A stretch of 64,000 nucleotides of DNA from Aquibium sp. ELW1220. GTDB taxonomy: Bacteria > Pseudomonadota > Alphaproteobacteria > Rhizobiales > Rhizobiaceae. Made by a program: the position numbers and the translations under genes. Shown in pieces: positions 1-7,908 of the stretch (its first letter is position 1; each line of letters opens with the position of its first letter). The notes below the pieces were generated by a model that made no database searches, was not told the DNA's origin, and saw nothing but the letters and a program-made list of their open reading frames with translations. The stretch is taken from assembly GCF_030398385.1 (NCBI RefSeq), contig NZ_JAOAOQ010000028.1:1-64000 (forward strand). The letters run 5' to 3'.

Positions 1-36
1 GGGAATGTCGCGGAAGATCGTGATCAGGGAAGGCAT
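1..36 (-). CDS. Start of a gene cut by the window edge, possible virulence-factor family protein
   Basis: Only twelve codons are visible, reading MPSLITIFRDIP on the minus strand. A good Shine-Dalgarno core GGAG lies seven bases before the ATG, so the start looks real. The peptide resembles the N terminus of a small alphaproteobacterial family annotated 'virulence factor', whose members I recall starting with a similar hydrophobic stretch followed by RDIP. This is recall from a very short fragment, so the product name is a guess. The reading frame runs out of the window. Confidence 0.4.
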   Translation of the reverse strand, partial: MPSLITIFRDIP

Positions 37-144
37 CCGAAAACTCCAAAATAGGAGCCATCCAAAGAATCCAGATCAAACCTCCACGCCAGTCCTATTT
101 CTCAAATGCGATTCCCCTACCCCCGGGCCTTGCATCGCCGCTCG

Positions 145-1191
145 TCAGAGCCGGTTGGCGCGCTCGATCGCCTGCTTCTGTTCCTCCGACGTCAGCCCCT
201 GGAGGAAGTCCTCCATCTCCAGGTCGCGGAGGCCGGCGCGCCGTGCCTTGATGTACCAGGCGGCCGCCAGGGTCGGATCGGGCTCGGTGCCGAGCGCGTA
301 GACGTAGAGCTTGGCGAGCCGGTTCTGGGCGGCGACGTTTCCGGCCTCGGCGGCACGCCGCATCCAGCCGAAGCCGGCCTCGTAGTCGATCCTGCCGCCC
401 CGCCCCTCGACCAGCCACGTCGCAAGGTCCAGTTGGGCGGAATCGAAGTTCTGCATCGCCGCCAGCGCCAGGAAGTTTCGCGCCTTGATGTCGTCGGGAG
501 GTCCGAGCACGCCCGTCGTGTAGATCTGCGCCATCGCATATTGCGCATCGGCCAGGCCCGCGCGGGCGGCCTTCTCGTAATAGGGAACGGCCTTGTTCAT
601 CCCCTTCGGCCCGGGTTCGCGATCCACCAGCATCTGGGCGTAGTTGAACGCGGCGAGCCGGTTTCCGGAGTCGGCGGCTTCCTTCATCAGATCGAAGGCG
701 CGGTCATCGTCCTTCGCCGCGAACTTCCCGTCGATCATCAGCAACGCATACTGGAACTTCGCTTCCGGAATGCCGGCTTCGGCCGCCTTGCGATACCATT
801 CGGCGGCTTCGACGGGCTTGCGCGCCACTCCGAGCCCCCTCGACAGGATCTCCGCCACCAGCGTCTGCGCGGCCGCGTCGCCCTTCTCGGCTCGCGGCAG
901 TGCCAGATTGTAGGCCGTGATGTAGAGGCCGCGCTGGAATGCGCCGAAGGCCTCGTCGGGCACCTTCGTGCCGAACCGCGAGGGAATGGCGGGCGCCGAA
1001 AGCAGGGCGGACGGCGCCTCGCCGGAAGCGGCGGGAGCCGGGGTCACCGGAACCGCGTCGGGAGCAAGGGCGGGCGCTTCTTTACCGGGAACTTCCACCG
1101 CCGGCGGCGCGGCCTCGTCGATCAGCGCCGGCGCCGGGCTTGACGCCACCGTCAGGAACAGTGCGGCAAGGGCCAGACGCCCGGATGTCAT
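145..1191 (-). CDS. Exported Sel1-repeat (TPR-like) protein
   Basis: The 348-residue protein starts with a cleavable signal peptide (hydrophobic stretch to about residue 22, ending SSPAPA), then a Pro/Ala-rich linker to about residue 75. The rest is a run of Sel1-like helical repeats of about 36 residues, seen from units such as AAEWYRKAAEAGIPEAKFQYA and AVPYYEKAARAGLADAQYAMA. Sel1 repeats are protein-binding scaffolds, often periplasmic in rhizobia. The ATG overlaps the stop of the upstream ThiE-like gene by four bases (ATGA), so the two are translationally coupled. No enzymatic motif is visible; its partner is unknown. Confidence 0.85.
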   Translation of the reverse strand: MTSGRLALAALFLTVASSPAPALIDEAAPPAVEVPGKEAPALAPDAVPVTPAPAASGEAPSALLSAPAIPSRFGTKVPDEAFGAFQRGLYITAYNLALPRAEKGDAAAQTLVAEILSRGLGVARKPVEAAEWYRKAAEAGIPEAKFQYALLMIDGKFAAKDDDRAFDLMKEAADSGNRLAAFNYAQMLVDREPGPKGMNKAVPYYEKAARAGLADAQYAMAQIYTTGVLGPPDDIKARNFLALAAMQNFDSAQLDLATWLVEGRGGRIDYEAGFGWMRRAAEAGNVAAQNRLAKLYVYALGTEPDPTLAAAWYIKARRAGLRDLEMEDFLQGLTSEEQKQAIERANRL

Positions 1192-1835
1192 GTCTCGGCC
1201 TCGAGCGTCGGGATCGCCTCATCGAGCAGGCGGTTTGCCTCGGCCACCGCCGCGGCCGGATCCTCGGCACCGAACACGGCCGCCGAAACGGCGACGAACT
1301 CGACGCCCGTCCGACTGACGTCGCCGACCGACGCGATGTCGCTGCCGCCCATGACGATGCAGGGCACCTCGATCATCTCCGCCCACCAGGCACCCAGCGT
1401 CAGGTTGCGATGGTGCGGTGCCGGCGTGTTGTCGTAGCCGAAACGGCCGAAGAAGACGTAGTCGGGTCTGTGCTCGCCGAGGGCGAGCGCATCGTCGCGC
1501 GTCTTGGCGCCGCCGGCGCCCACCATCATCTTATCCTGCAGCCGATCGATCGCGTCGGCCAGCAGGTCCGGCTTACCCTCGACATGCACGCCGTCTGCCT
1601 TGACCCGCGCCGCCACGCGCGTATCGCCCGCGATCATCGCCGCGGCGCCCCTGGCCTGGATCACCGGCACGAGGCTCTCCGCCAGCTTCTGGAAGGCCCC
1701 GTCGTCGAGGCCGTACTGCGGCAGGATCACCGACGCCACGTCTCCTCCCGAGAGAGCGGCCTCGAGTGCGGCAGGGTCGACGCCCTCGGGCGCGATCAGC
1801 ACGAGGCGGCAGCGGATTGGGGTGTCGTCGGTCAT
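1188..1835 (-). CDS. ThiE-like (thiamine phosphate synthase family) protein
   Basis: A TIM-barrel protein of about 215 residues related to thiamine phosphate synthase. The family features DGVHVEG (phosphate-side loop) and VMGGSD near the C terminus are present. The usual GPIFPT-type motif is replaced by FFGRFGYDNTPAP, so genuine ThiE activity is uncertain. Starts at 1835 (MTDDTP), 1844 (MDTMTD) or 1907 are all in frame. I prefer 1835 because the protein similarity begins just after it; no strong ribosome site separates the choices. It is first in a two-gene operon with the Sel1-repeat protein. No other thiamine gene is nearby, which also argues for a side role. Confidence 0.75.
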   Translation of the reverse strand: MTDDTPIRCRLVLIAPEGVDPAALEAALSGGDVASVILPQYGLDDGAFQKLAESLVPVIQARGAAAMIAGDTRVAARVKADGVHVEGKPDLLADAIDRLQDKMMVGAGGAKTRDDALALGEHRPDYVFFGRFGYDNTPAPHHRNLTLGAWWAEMIEVPCIVMGGSDIASVGDVSRTGVEFVAVSAAVFGAEDPAAAVAEANRLLDEAIPTLEAET

Positions 1836-2003
1836 GGTGTCCATCTCGGGCAGGGCTATGAAGCCGGATCGTGGTCTCAATTTGGCATAGAGGAGAGCAG
1901 GATGCATTGCCAGCGCTCCGGTTTGGCCGGTCCAGCGGCTGTTTCGGCTCGCAATCGCCGGCGAGAGCGTCTATCGCTGCGCCTCCTCCGACATGATCCC
2001 GCC

Positions 2004-2774
2004 ATGGACGCCCTTCCCACAGATCCCCTCTTCTATGCCGCCGCCATCCCTGCGGTCATCCTCGTCGGCCTCGCAAAGGGCGGGCTGGGCGGTGCCATGG
2101 GCTTCCTCGGCGTGCCGGTGATGGCGCTGGCGATCTCGCCGATCCAGGCCGCGGCGATCCTGCTGCCGATCCTCGTCGTCATGGACATGGTTTCGCTCTG
2201 GTCGTGGCGCGGCAATTATCACGTCCCGACGCTCGCCGTGCTGCTGCCCGGCGCGATGGCCGGCATCGGGCTCGGCTGGCTCACGGCGACCGTGGTCACG
2301 CCCGACATCGTGCGCCTGATCCTCGGCATCGTCACCACCGTCTTCGTGCTGCGCTGGCTGTGGCAGAAATTTGCCCGGTCGGACGTCGCAGCGCCTCGGC
2401 GCCCTCTGTTCGGCGTCTTCTGGGGTCTCGTCAGCGGCTTCACCAGCTTCGTGGCGCATGCCGGCGGGCCGCCCTTCCAGGTCTACGTCCTGCCGCAGCG
2501 GCTGGCGCCCGCGCTATACGTCGGGACCAGCGTGATCTATTTCGCCGTCGTCAACGCGGTGAAACTCGTTCCCTATTTCGCGCTCGGTCAGTTCGACGCC
2601 ACCAATCTGACGGCGTCGGCGATCCTGCTGCCGCTCGCGCCGGTCGCCACCCTGCTCGGCGCCTTCATCGTCCGCCGCCTGAAGGCGGAAGCCTTCTACG
2701 GCCTCACCTATGCGACCGTCATGGTCGTTGCGCTGAAGCTCCTCTGGGACGGCGTTTCGGCGCTTTTCGGATGA
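2004..2774 (+). CDS. TauE/SafE family anion (sulfite/sulfonate) exporter
   Basis: A 256-residue inner-membrane protein with about eight hydrophobic segments. It carries the family's N-terminal GLAKGGLGG loop and a second-repeat SGFTSFVAHAGGPPFQVY motif. TauE/SafE proteins are thought to move small organosulfur anions or sulfite. The long open frame extends far upstream, but membrane-protein sequence starts at this ATG (MDALPTDPLFYA). It is divergent from the ThiE-like gene, with about 170 bp between starts. The substrate cannot be read from the sequence. A second family member lies at 8481-9263 but is not its close copy. Confidence 0.88.
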   Translation: MDALPTDPLFYAAAIPAVILVGLAKGGLGGAMGFLGVPVMALAISPIQAAAILLPILVVMDMVSLWSWRGNYHVPTLAVLLPGAMAGIGLGWLTATVVTPDIVRLILGIVTTVFVLRWLWQKFARSDVAAPRRPLFGVFWGLVSGFTSFVAHAGGPPFQVYVLPQRLAPALYVGTSVIYFAVVNAVKLVPYFALGQFDATNLTASAILLPLAPVATLLGAFIVRRLKAEAFYGLTYATVMVVALKLLWDGVSALFG

Positions 2775-2858
2775 CCTGACCTCTCATGCTGCAGCCGCGT
2801 AACGAACTGTGATTCGACGCGTCGGAACTTCGCCCGAATCACCGCCTTTCTCCACGCC

Positions 2859-4094
2859 ATGTCCCAGATGCCCATCACCACGCGCGACACGCGCCTAGAC
2901 GTCATTCGAGCGCTGGCGCTGGTCACGATCTACGTGAACCATGTGCCGGGCACGATCTACGAGAATCTCACCCACAAGAATGTGGGCTTCTCCGATGCGG
3001 CCGAGGCCTTCGTCCTGATCTCGGGCATAGCCGCAGGCTTCGCCTACGGCACCAAGTTCCAGCCGGGCCGCCGGCTGCTGATGACGCTGCGGGCCTGGCG
3101 GCGCGCGGGCGTCCTGTATGTCGCGCACATGATGACGACGATCGCCACGCTCGGCATCTTCGCTGCGGGCACCCTGTGGTTCGCGCAGCCCGCGCTGATG
3201 GACAGCATCAACATCCAGGCGATCGTCGAGGCGCCGGTGGAAGCCCTGCTCGGGCTGGTCACGCTCGGCCATCAGCTGGGCTACAACAACATCCTGTCGA
3301 TGTACGCGGTGGTGCTGCTTATGCTGCCGGCATTTCTTCTGCTCATGCGCTTCGGCCTGGGAGCGCTCCTCGCCGTCTCCTTTGCGCTCTGGCTCGGCGC
3401 GGGGCTGTGGCGGGTCGGCCCCCTCAGCTATCCGCAGGAAGGCCTGTGGTTCCTGAACCCGCTGTCCTGGCAGTTCCTCTTCGTCATCGGTCTCGCCGGT
3501 GCGGTCCACGTCCGGCGCGGCGGCGCGATCCCCTTCGTCCCCTGGCTGGCCGCCGCAGCACTCGCCTATGTCGTCGTCGCTTTCGCCTGGATCCGCATCC
3601 CGCTCTGGGGCATCGACGTCTCGATGGGCCTGCCGGCGGTGCTGACCGGCTTCGACAAGACATTCCTGTCGGCGCCGCGCCTGCTGCACGTCCTGGCCGC
3701 CGCCTACCTGATCGTCGCCATCGCGCCGCTCAACGCGCTCGCCCGCACCGATCCGCGCAACCCGCTGGCGATGCTCGGCCGGCACGCATTGCCGGTCTTC
3801 ATCGCCGGGACGCTGCTTGCGATGGCCAGCCAGGTGCTCAAGCAGGTCTATGTCGAAAGCCTCGCCCTGGACACCGCCCTGATCGTCGGCGGCATCGCCC
3901 TGCAGTTCGCGCTGGCCTTCTGGCTGGATTGGCTCGGCCGGCTGGAGAAGCAGGCCGCGGCGCGTCCCTCCGTCGCCGGCCGGGAGCAGGCCCCGCTGCC
4001 GGCCTGGCCGCCATCTCAGCCGAAAGCCGCCTCCCCGGCCAGTGCCGCCGCATTCGACCGTGCGGCCGCGATCTCGTCGAGGACATCCTTGTAG
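2859..4094 (+). CDS. OpgC-domain membrane protein
   Basis: A 411-residue polytopic protein with about ten membrane segments. The N terminus RLDVIRALALVTIYVNHVPGT and the following FSDAAEAFVLISG match the OpgC family, which succinylates osmoregulated periplasmic glucans in Rhodobacter and is related to acyltransferase-3 proteins. A role in decorating periplasmic glucans or another surface sugar is therefore likely but not proven. The last 79 bp overlap the convergent gene on the other strand, because the OpgC C terminus is a long Pro/Ala-rich tail that could be dispensable. Confidence 0.85.
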   Translation: MSQMPITTRDTRLDVIRALALVTIYVNHVPGTIYENLTHKNVGFSDAAEAFVLISGIAAGFAYGTKFQPGRRLLMTLRAWRRAGVLYVAHMMTTIATLGIFAAGTLWFAQPALMDSINIQAIVEAPVEALLGLVTLGHQLGYNNILSMYAVVLLMLPAFLLLMRFGLGALLAVSFALWLGAGLWRVGPLSYPQEGLWFLNPLSWQFLFVIGLAGAVHVRRGGAIPFVPWLAAAALAYVVVAFAWIRIPLWGIDVSMGLPAVLTGFDKTFLSAPRLLHVLAAAYLIVAIAPLNALARTDPRNPLAMLGRHALPVFIAGTLLAMASQVLKQVYVESLALDTALIVGGIALQFALAFWLDWLGRLEKQAAARPSVAGREQAPLPAWPPSQPKAASPASAAAFDRAAAISSRTSL

Positions 4095-4747
4095 TCGGTT
4101 GCGATCTTCTCGACCGCCCGCGCCAAAACGTCCCGGCCGACATATTCCTGAAGGATGAGCGCCACGATCAGCGGCCGCATCTTCTCGTGGAGCTTCAGTT
4201 CAGGCACGAGCTTGATGCGCTGCTCGAGGGCCTTCTTCTCTTCCGCCGAGAGGTTCTGCATGAGTTCGACGCAGAGCGCCGGCAGCGCCGTGTTGATCAC
4301 GTCGAGCGGCATCTCGCGCAGCGAGGACGGCAGTTCGTCCATTCGCCGGAACGCCCGCTGGCGGTCGACCTCCCTGTCCAGTGCCCGCTGCAGGATCTCG
4401 ATGATCGCCGAGGGTCCGACGCCGAGCTCCTCGCCCTGGATGGTGACGCGCGCGAAAGCCGAGCGCATCACCGCGAGCGAGCCGAAGGCGGCGGCGAGCA
4501 CCATGCCGAGCCAGGCCTTGTCGCATCCGGCCGGCAGCGGGTCGGCGTCGCAGCCGCTCAGGCCGAACATGTCCGGCGCGAAGATCTTCAGCAGGTAGAG
4601 CGCGGCGATCCCGATCGCGCCGTTGAGCGCGACGTAGCCGATCCCGGGACCCGAGGTCAGCGCCCGCGACGGATTGTCCTTGTAGCGCGCCACGAGCTCG
4701 GACACCGCGACCAGCGCGGCCAGCACGAAAACGGCGAGGTAGTCCAT
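4016..4747 (-). CDS. Uncharacterised membrane-anchored protein
   Basis: A 243-residue protein with two or three hydrophobic segments in the first 105 residues (one before residue 20, one around 40-56, one around 80-95) and a helical soluble C-terminal domain of about 140 residues. A CDADPLPAGCDK loop carries two cysteines on the probable periplasmic side. I do not recognise a family. It overlaps the OpgC 3' end tail-to-tail. The ATG at 4747 is the first in frame and directly precedes the hydrophobic segment. Confidence 0.75.
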   Translation of the reverse strand: MDYLAVFVLAALVAVSELVARYKDNPSRALTSGPGIGYVALNGAIGIAALYLLKIFAPDMFGLSGCDADPLPAGCDKAWLGMVLAAAFGSLAVMRSAFARVTIQGEELGVGPSAIIEILQRALDREVDRQRAFRRMDELPSSLREMPLDVINTALPALCVELMQNLSAEEKKALEQRIKLVPELKLHEKMRPLIVALILQEYVGRDVLARAVEKIATDYKDVLDEIAAARSNAAALAGEAAFG

Positions 4748-4834
4748 CGTCCCCCACTCCCCCTCGCCCCTGGCCAGACCCGAGAGCAGCGCGACGTCCT
4801 CTTGACGGGACGGTTCGCGCGAGGTGCCAGCGCC

Positions 4835-5095
4835 TCAGTCGATGTTCTTCGCGACGTCGCTTCCGAACGGCGTGAGCTGGATTCGAAGATCCTCGCCCTG
4901 ACCGGCGATGTCGACCAGTCCCTCGCGGATCGCGCTCTGGACGAGCTCGGACGCCGCCTTCGCGTCGAGCTGCACGGAGGGATCGATCGCCTGCGCCCGG
5001 CCGACGAGCTCGCGCGTCCGGATCGGATCCCTGCTGGCGAGCAGGGCCTTGAGCACCGCCTGCCGGCTGGTGTCCCGTGGCAGGCTTTCGAACAT
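4835..5095 (-). CDS. Small uncharacterised protein with a winged-helix-like pattern
   Basis: An 86-residue protein starting MFESLPRDTSRQAVL. Helices with RTRELVGRAQ and AASELVQSAIREGLVDI followed by short strands resemble a small winged-helix fold, but no family is recognised and DNA binding is only a guess. A GTG at 5119 would add eight residues. The frame continues upstream over the start region of the divergent acyl-CoA ligase gene, but that part looks like shadow sequence. The gene is divergent from the ligase with about 125 bp between starts. Confidence 0.6.
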   Translation of the reverse strand: MFESLPRDTSRQAVLKALLASRDPIRTRELVGRAQAIDPSVQLDAKAASELVQSAIREGLVDIAGQGEDLRIQLTPFGSDVAKNID

Positions 5096-5221
5096 GCTCT
5101 TTGACCGTTGCGGCTTCACGTCGAGTCCCCGCGCTTGCGGCCGGGCTCGGAGCAGGTCACTCTTGCGCCGGCGCGTCGCACACCATAGGCCATCGGCGCC
5201 ACGAAATGAAGGGGAGGTCGC

Positions 5222-6895
5222 ATGGACGCCACGCACGCCGGAACGGCGGGAGCCGCCGCAGGGATCTACGATGAGGGGCTCGGCCGCAACCCGGCCAACC
5301 ACCAGCCGCTGACGCCGCTGACCTATCTGGAGCGCGCCGCGCGGACGTTTCCGGACCAGGTGGCGGTCATCCACGGCGAAGCCAAGCTCACCTACCGGAG
5401 CTTCTACGACCGCAGCCGCATGCTGGCCTCCGCACTCGCCGGAAAGGGTATCGGCAAGGGCGACACGGTCACGGTGATGCTCTCCAACACGCCGGCCATG
5501 CTGGAGGCGCATTTCGGCGTGCCGATGGTGAAGGCGGTGCTGCATTCGCTCAACACCCGCCTGGATGCGGCCATCATCGCCTTCCAGCTCGACCATGCCG
5601 AGACGAAGGTGCTGATCGTCGACCGCGAATTTTCCGGCGTCATGCGGCAGGCGCTGGAACTCGCCACAGTGCGACCGCTCGTCATCGACTACGACGACCC
5701 CGAATATCCGGCCGACGCGCCCTATCCCAAGGGCGAGCGCATCGGCACGCTCGACTACGAGGCGTTCCTGACCTCGGGCGATCCGGCCTTCGAATGGTCG
5801 ATGCCCGACGACGAATGGGACGCGATCTCGCTCAACTACACCTCAGGCACGACCGGCAATCCGAAGGGCGTCGTCTACCATCACCGCGGCGCGGCGCTGA
5901 TGGCCTATTCCAACACGATCCATGCCGGGATGGGACGGCACCCGGTCTATCTCTGGACCCTGCCGATGTTCCACTGCAACGGCTGGTGCTTCCCCTGGAC
6001 GCTCGCCGTGCAGGCCGGCGCCCATGTCTGCCTGCGCTGGGTGCGGGCGAAGGCCATGTACGACGCGATCGCCGACCATGGCGTGACCCATCTCTGCGGC
6101 GCACCGATCGTCATGTCGACGCTGATCAACGCGCCGGAGGCCGACAAGCGCGCCTTCTCGCAGACGGTCTGCTTCAACACCGCGGCCGCCCCGCCGCCGG
6201 AGGCCGTGCTGGCCGGCATGGCGGATGCGGGCTTCATGGTCACGCATCTCTACGGCCTCACCGAGACCTACGGGCCTGCGGTGGTGAACGAGTGGAAGGG
6301 CGAGTGGGATGCGCTCGACCGCGGCGCGCGCTCGGCGAAGAAGGCGCGCCAGGGCGTCCGCTACGCGGCCCTCGACGGGCTGACCGTGATGGATCCCGAA
6401 ACGATGACGAGGACACCCGCCGACGGCGAGACGATCGGCGAGGTCATGTTCCGCGGCAACATCGTCATGAAGGGCTACCTGAAGAACCGCCCGGCAACCG
6501 AGGAGGCGCTTGCCGGCGGCTGGTTCCACTCGGGCGATCTCGGCGTCATGCACCCGGACGGATACATCCAGCTGAAGGACCGCTCCAAGGACATCATCAT
6601 CTCCGGCGGCGAGAACATCTCCTCCATCGAGGTCGAGGACGCGCTCTACAAGCATCCGGCCGTCGCCTCCTGCGCCGTCGTGGCCAAGCCCGACGAGAAG
6701 TGGGGCGAGACGCCTATCGCCTATGTCGAGCTGAAGCCCGGCAGGACGGCCACCGAAGAGGAAATCCTGGTGCATTGCCGCACGCTGCTCGCCCGCTTCA
6801 AGGTTCCAAGGCAGGTGGTCTTCTCGGAGATCCCGAAGACCAGCACCGGCAAGATCCAGAAGTTCCGGCTGCGCGACATGGCGAAGGGCACCTGA
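5222..6895 (+). CDS. Fatty acyl-CoA synthetase (AMP-binding enzyme)
   Basis: A 557-residue adenylate-forming ligase that would activate a carboxylic acid with ATP and CoA. The phosphate loop YTSGTTGNPKG is near residue 205, the adenine motif GLTETYGPAV near 345, the hinge GGWFHSGDLG near 435 and the catalytic lysine in KTSTGKIQKF near 540. The N terminus and length fit the medium/long-chain and DmdB-like (methylthiopropionyl-CoA ligase) branch, so the substrate is not settled. GGGGAGG precedes the ATG. A rho-independent terminator follows at 6938, so it is probably a single-gene unit. Confidence 0.92.
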   Translation: MDATHAGTAGAAAGIYDEGLGRNPANHQPLTPLTYLERAARTFPDQVAVIHGEAKLTYRSFYDRSRMLASALAGKGIGKGDTVTVMLSNTPAMLEAHFGVPMVKAVLHSLNTRLDAAIIAFQLDHAETKVLIVDREFSGVMRQALELATVRPLVIDYDDPEYPADAPYPKGERIGTLDYEAFLTSGDPAFEWSMPDDEWDAISLNYTSGTTGNPKGVVYHHRGAALMAYSNTIHAGMGRHPVYLWTLPMFHCNGWCFPWTLAVQAGAHVCLRWVRAKAMYDAIADHGVTHLCGAPIVMSTLINAPEADKRAFSQTVCFNTAAAPPPEAVLAGMADAGFMVTHLYGLTETYGPAVVNEWKGEWDALDRGARSAKKARQGVRYAALDGLTVMDPETMTRTPADGETIGEVMFRGNIVMKGYLKNRPATEEALAGGWFHSGDLGVMHPDGYIQLKDRSKDIIISGGENISSIEVEDALYKHPAVASCAVVAKPDEKWGETPIAYVELKPGRTATEEEILVHCRTLLARFKVPRQVVFSEIPKTSTGKIQKFRLRDMAKGT

Positions 6896-6937
6896 GCACA
6901 CCGCTCCGGAACCCGACCCGATATCCCGAGCGAGCCT

Positions 6938-6976
6938 GTCGGCGCACAGAGTCGCGCCGACACTTCTTCTTTTTTA
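6938..6976 (+). terminator. Rho-independent terminator of the acyl-CoA ligase gene
   Basis: A perfect 8-bp stem GTCGGCGC / GCGCCGAC with an 8-base loop is followed by a pyrimidine/T-rich run (ACTTCTTCTTTTTT). It lies 43 bp after the stop codon. A 10-bp palindrome TTAGCGCTAA at 6974-6983 follows at once. Confidence 0.8.
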
Positions 6977-7109
6977 GCGCTAAGCGAAAAACCTAACAGT
7001 ATCCGGCACGCCTTTCATTCAGACAGCACGTCGACGCCGAAAGGATGCTCTTCGAGGAAAATCGAAAGGCACTTGCGGCGAAACGCTGAAACGACGAAAG
7101 GCACACGAA

Positions 7110-7535
7110 ATGCAGGGCGCTGCACGCAATTTCTTCACCCTCGCCATCCTCTATGCGGTCGGCGGGTTGATGCTCGGTCTCCACATGTCGATTACCCATG
7201 ACCACGGCCAGATGCCGGTCCATGCCCATGCCATGGTGGCGGGCTGGCTGATGTCGGCGGTCTTCGCCTTCTTCTATCACCTGTTCCCGGCAGCCGGCCG
7301 GTCGCGGCTGGCCGCCGTGCACTTCTGGCTGCAGGGTGCCTCGGGCTCGGCGTTGATCGTCGGGCTTTTCTTCCTGCTCGCCGGCAATGGCGGCGTCGAG
7401 CCGCTGGTCGCGATCGCGTCGATCGGCTTCTTCGCCGGCGTCCTGCTCTTCGCGGCGATCGCCCTGCCTGCGGTCTGGCGCGGAGCGGTCCAGCCCGAGC
7501 GCCGCATTCCAGCCTCGGCGCTGCAGCAGCCGTGA
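7110..7535 (+). CDS. Small heme-copper-oxidase-subunit-I-like membrane protein
   Basis: A 141-residue protein with four predicted membrane helices. The second helix region holds HMSITHDHGQMPVHAHAMVAG, a histidine-rich pattern like that of cytochrome oxidase subunit I / NorB-type proteins, and FYHLFPAAGRS follows. It is far too short for an oxidase subunit (about 450-550 residues). It is more likely a stand-alone four-helix relative that may bind heme or metal. Similar small proteins exist in rhizobia under inconsistent names. GACGAAAGG lies before the ATG. It is monocistronic, with the candidate sRNA downstream. Confidence 0.75.
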   Translation: MQGAARNFFTLAILYAVGGLMLGLHMSITHDHGQMPVHAHAMVAGWLMSAVFAFFYHLFPAAGRSRLAAVHFWLQGASGSALIVGLFFLLAGNGGVEPLVAIASIGFFAGVLLFAAIALPAVWRGAVQPERRIPASALQQP

Positions 7536-7596
7536 CGAAGTAGATCTTCGGATTGAACTGCGGCGAGACAGCAGGAAGGTCGCTCTCTGCTGTTCG

Positions 7597-7612
7597 TTAA
7601 CCGACCATTAAG
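7597..7612 (+). promoter_or_regulatory. CtrA-type box upstream of the candidate sRNA
   Basis: TTAA-N7-TTAAG matches the CtrA consensus TTAA-N7-TTAAC except for the last base. It is centred about 31 bp before the first hairpin of the candidate sRNA. This is the spacing expected if CtrA occupies the -35 region. The match is read directly; binding is inferred. Confidence 0.5.
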
Positions 7613-7629
7613 CTTTATAGGCGTTTACT

Positions 7630-7731
7630 GTGCATATCCAGTCTTCTGGATTCTGACCGAGCGGCTGGGGTCGCCCGGTTTGACGCCTCCCTGAAAACTC
7701 CTGAGAGCCGCCTCGCGCGGCTCTTTTTTTT
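7630..7731 (+). ncRNA. Candidate trans-acting small RNA with three hairpins and anti-Shine-Dalgarno segment
   Basis: Three consecutive hairpins can be drawn: ATCCAG/CTGGAT with a TCTT loop (7636-7651); ACCG-A-GCGG pairing with TCGC-C-CGGT (7656-7679, one mismatch, one G-U pair); and a terminator stem GAGCCGC/GCGGCTC (7705-7723) followed by eight T. The unpaired stretch 7680-7704 contains CCTCCC and CTCCTGA, complementary to ribosome binding sites. This is the architecture of the rhizobial 'alpha-r' sRNAs with CU-rich anti-SD motifs; I cannot name the family. No ORF overlaps. The 5' end is inferred from the first hairpin. Confidence 0.6.
7705..7731 (+). terminator. Strong rho-independent terminator
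   Basis: A perfect 7-bp stem GAGCCGC/GCGGCTC with loop CTCGC is followed immediately by eight T residues. It is the 3' end of the candidate sRNA. It would also stop read-through from the gene at 7110-7535. Confidence 0.85.
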
Positions 7732-7769
7732 CGCCGCGCCCCGCGCCGCCGTTTCGCCACGCGCCGCCG

Positions 7770-7785
7770 TTAACCTTCTGTTAAA
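7770..7785 (+). promoter_or_regulatory. CtrA-type box upstream of rcdA
   Basis: TTAA-CCTTCTG-TTAAA fits TTAA-N7-TTAAC with one mismatch at the last base. It lies 124 bp before the rcdA start. rcdA is known as a CtrA-regulated gene in Caulobacter, which makes the site credible. The transcription start is not visible by eye. Confidence 0.5.
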
Positions 7786-7908
7786 CATCGGCTTGCCTTG
7801 CCGTGGGAGAACGCGCATTTTCGGCGCACCAGACTTCAGGCCGGAACGGCATGCGCGTAGAGGCGTTCGGGATGTTCCGCGACAGGGAGCTTTTTCAGGG
7901 GTGATGTC

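Noticed and set aside
3176-5104. A 642-codon plus-strand frame overlapping OpgC and the next genes
   Set aside because: It is an Arg/Ala/Pro-rich alternative frame of OpgC and of antisense genes, typical of high-GC DNA; no domain is present.
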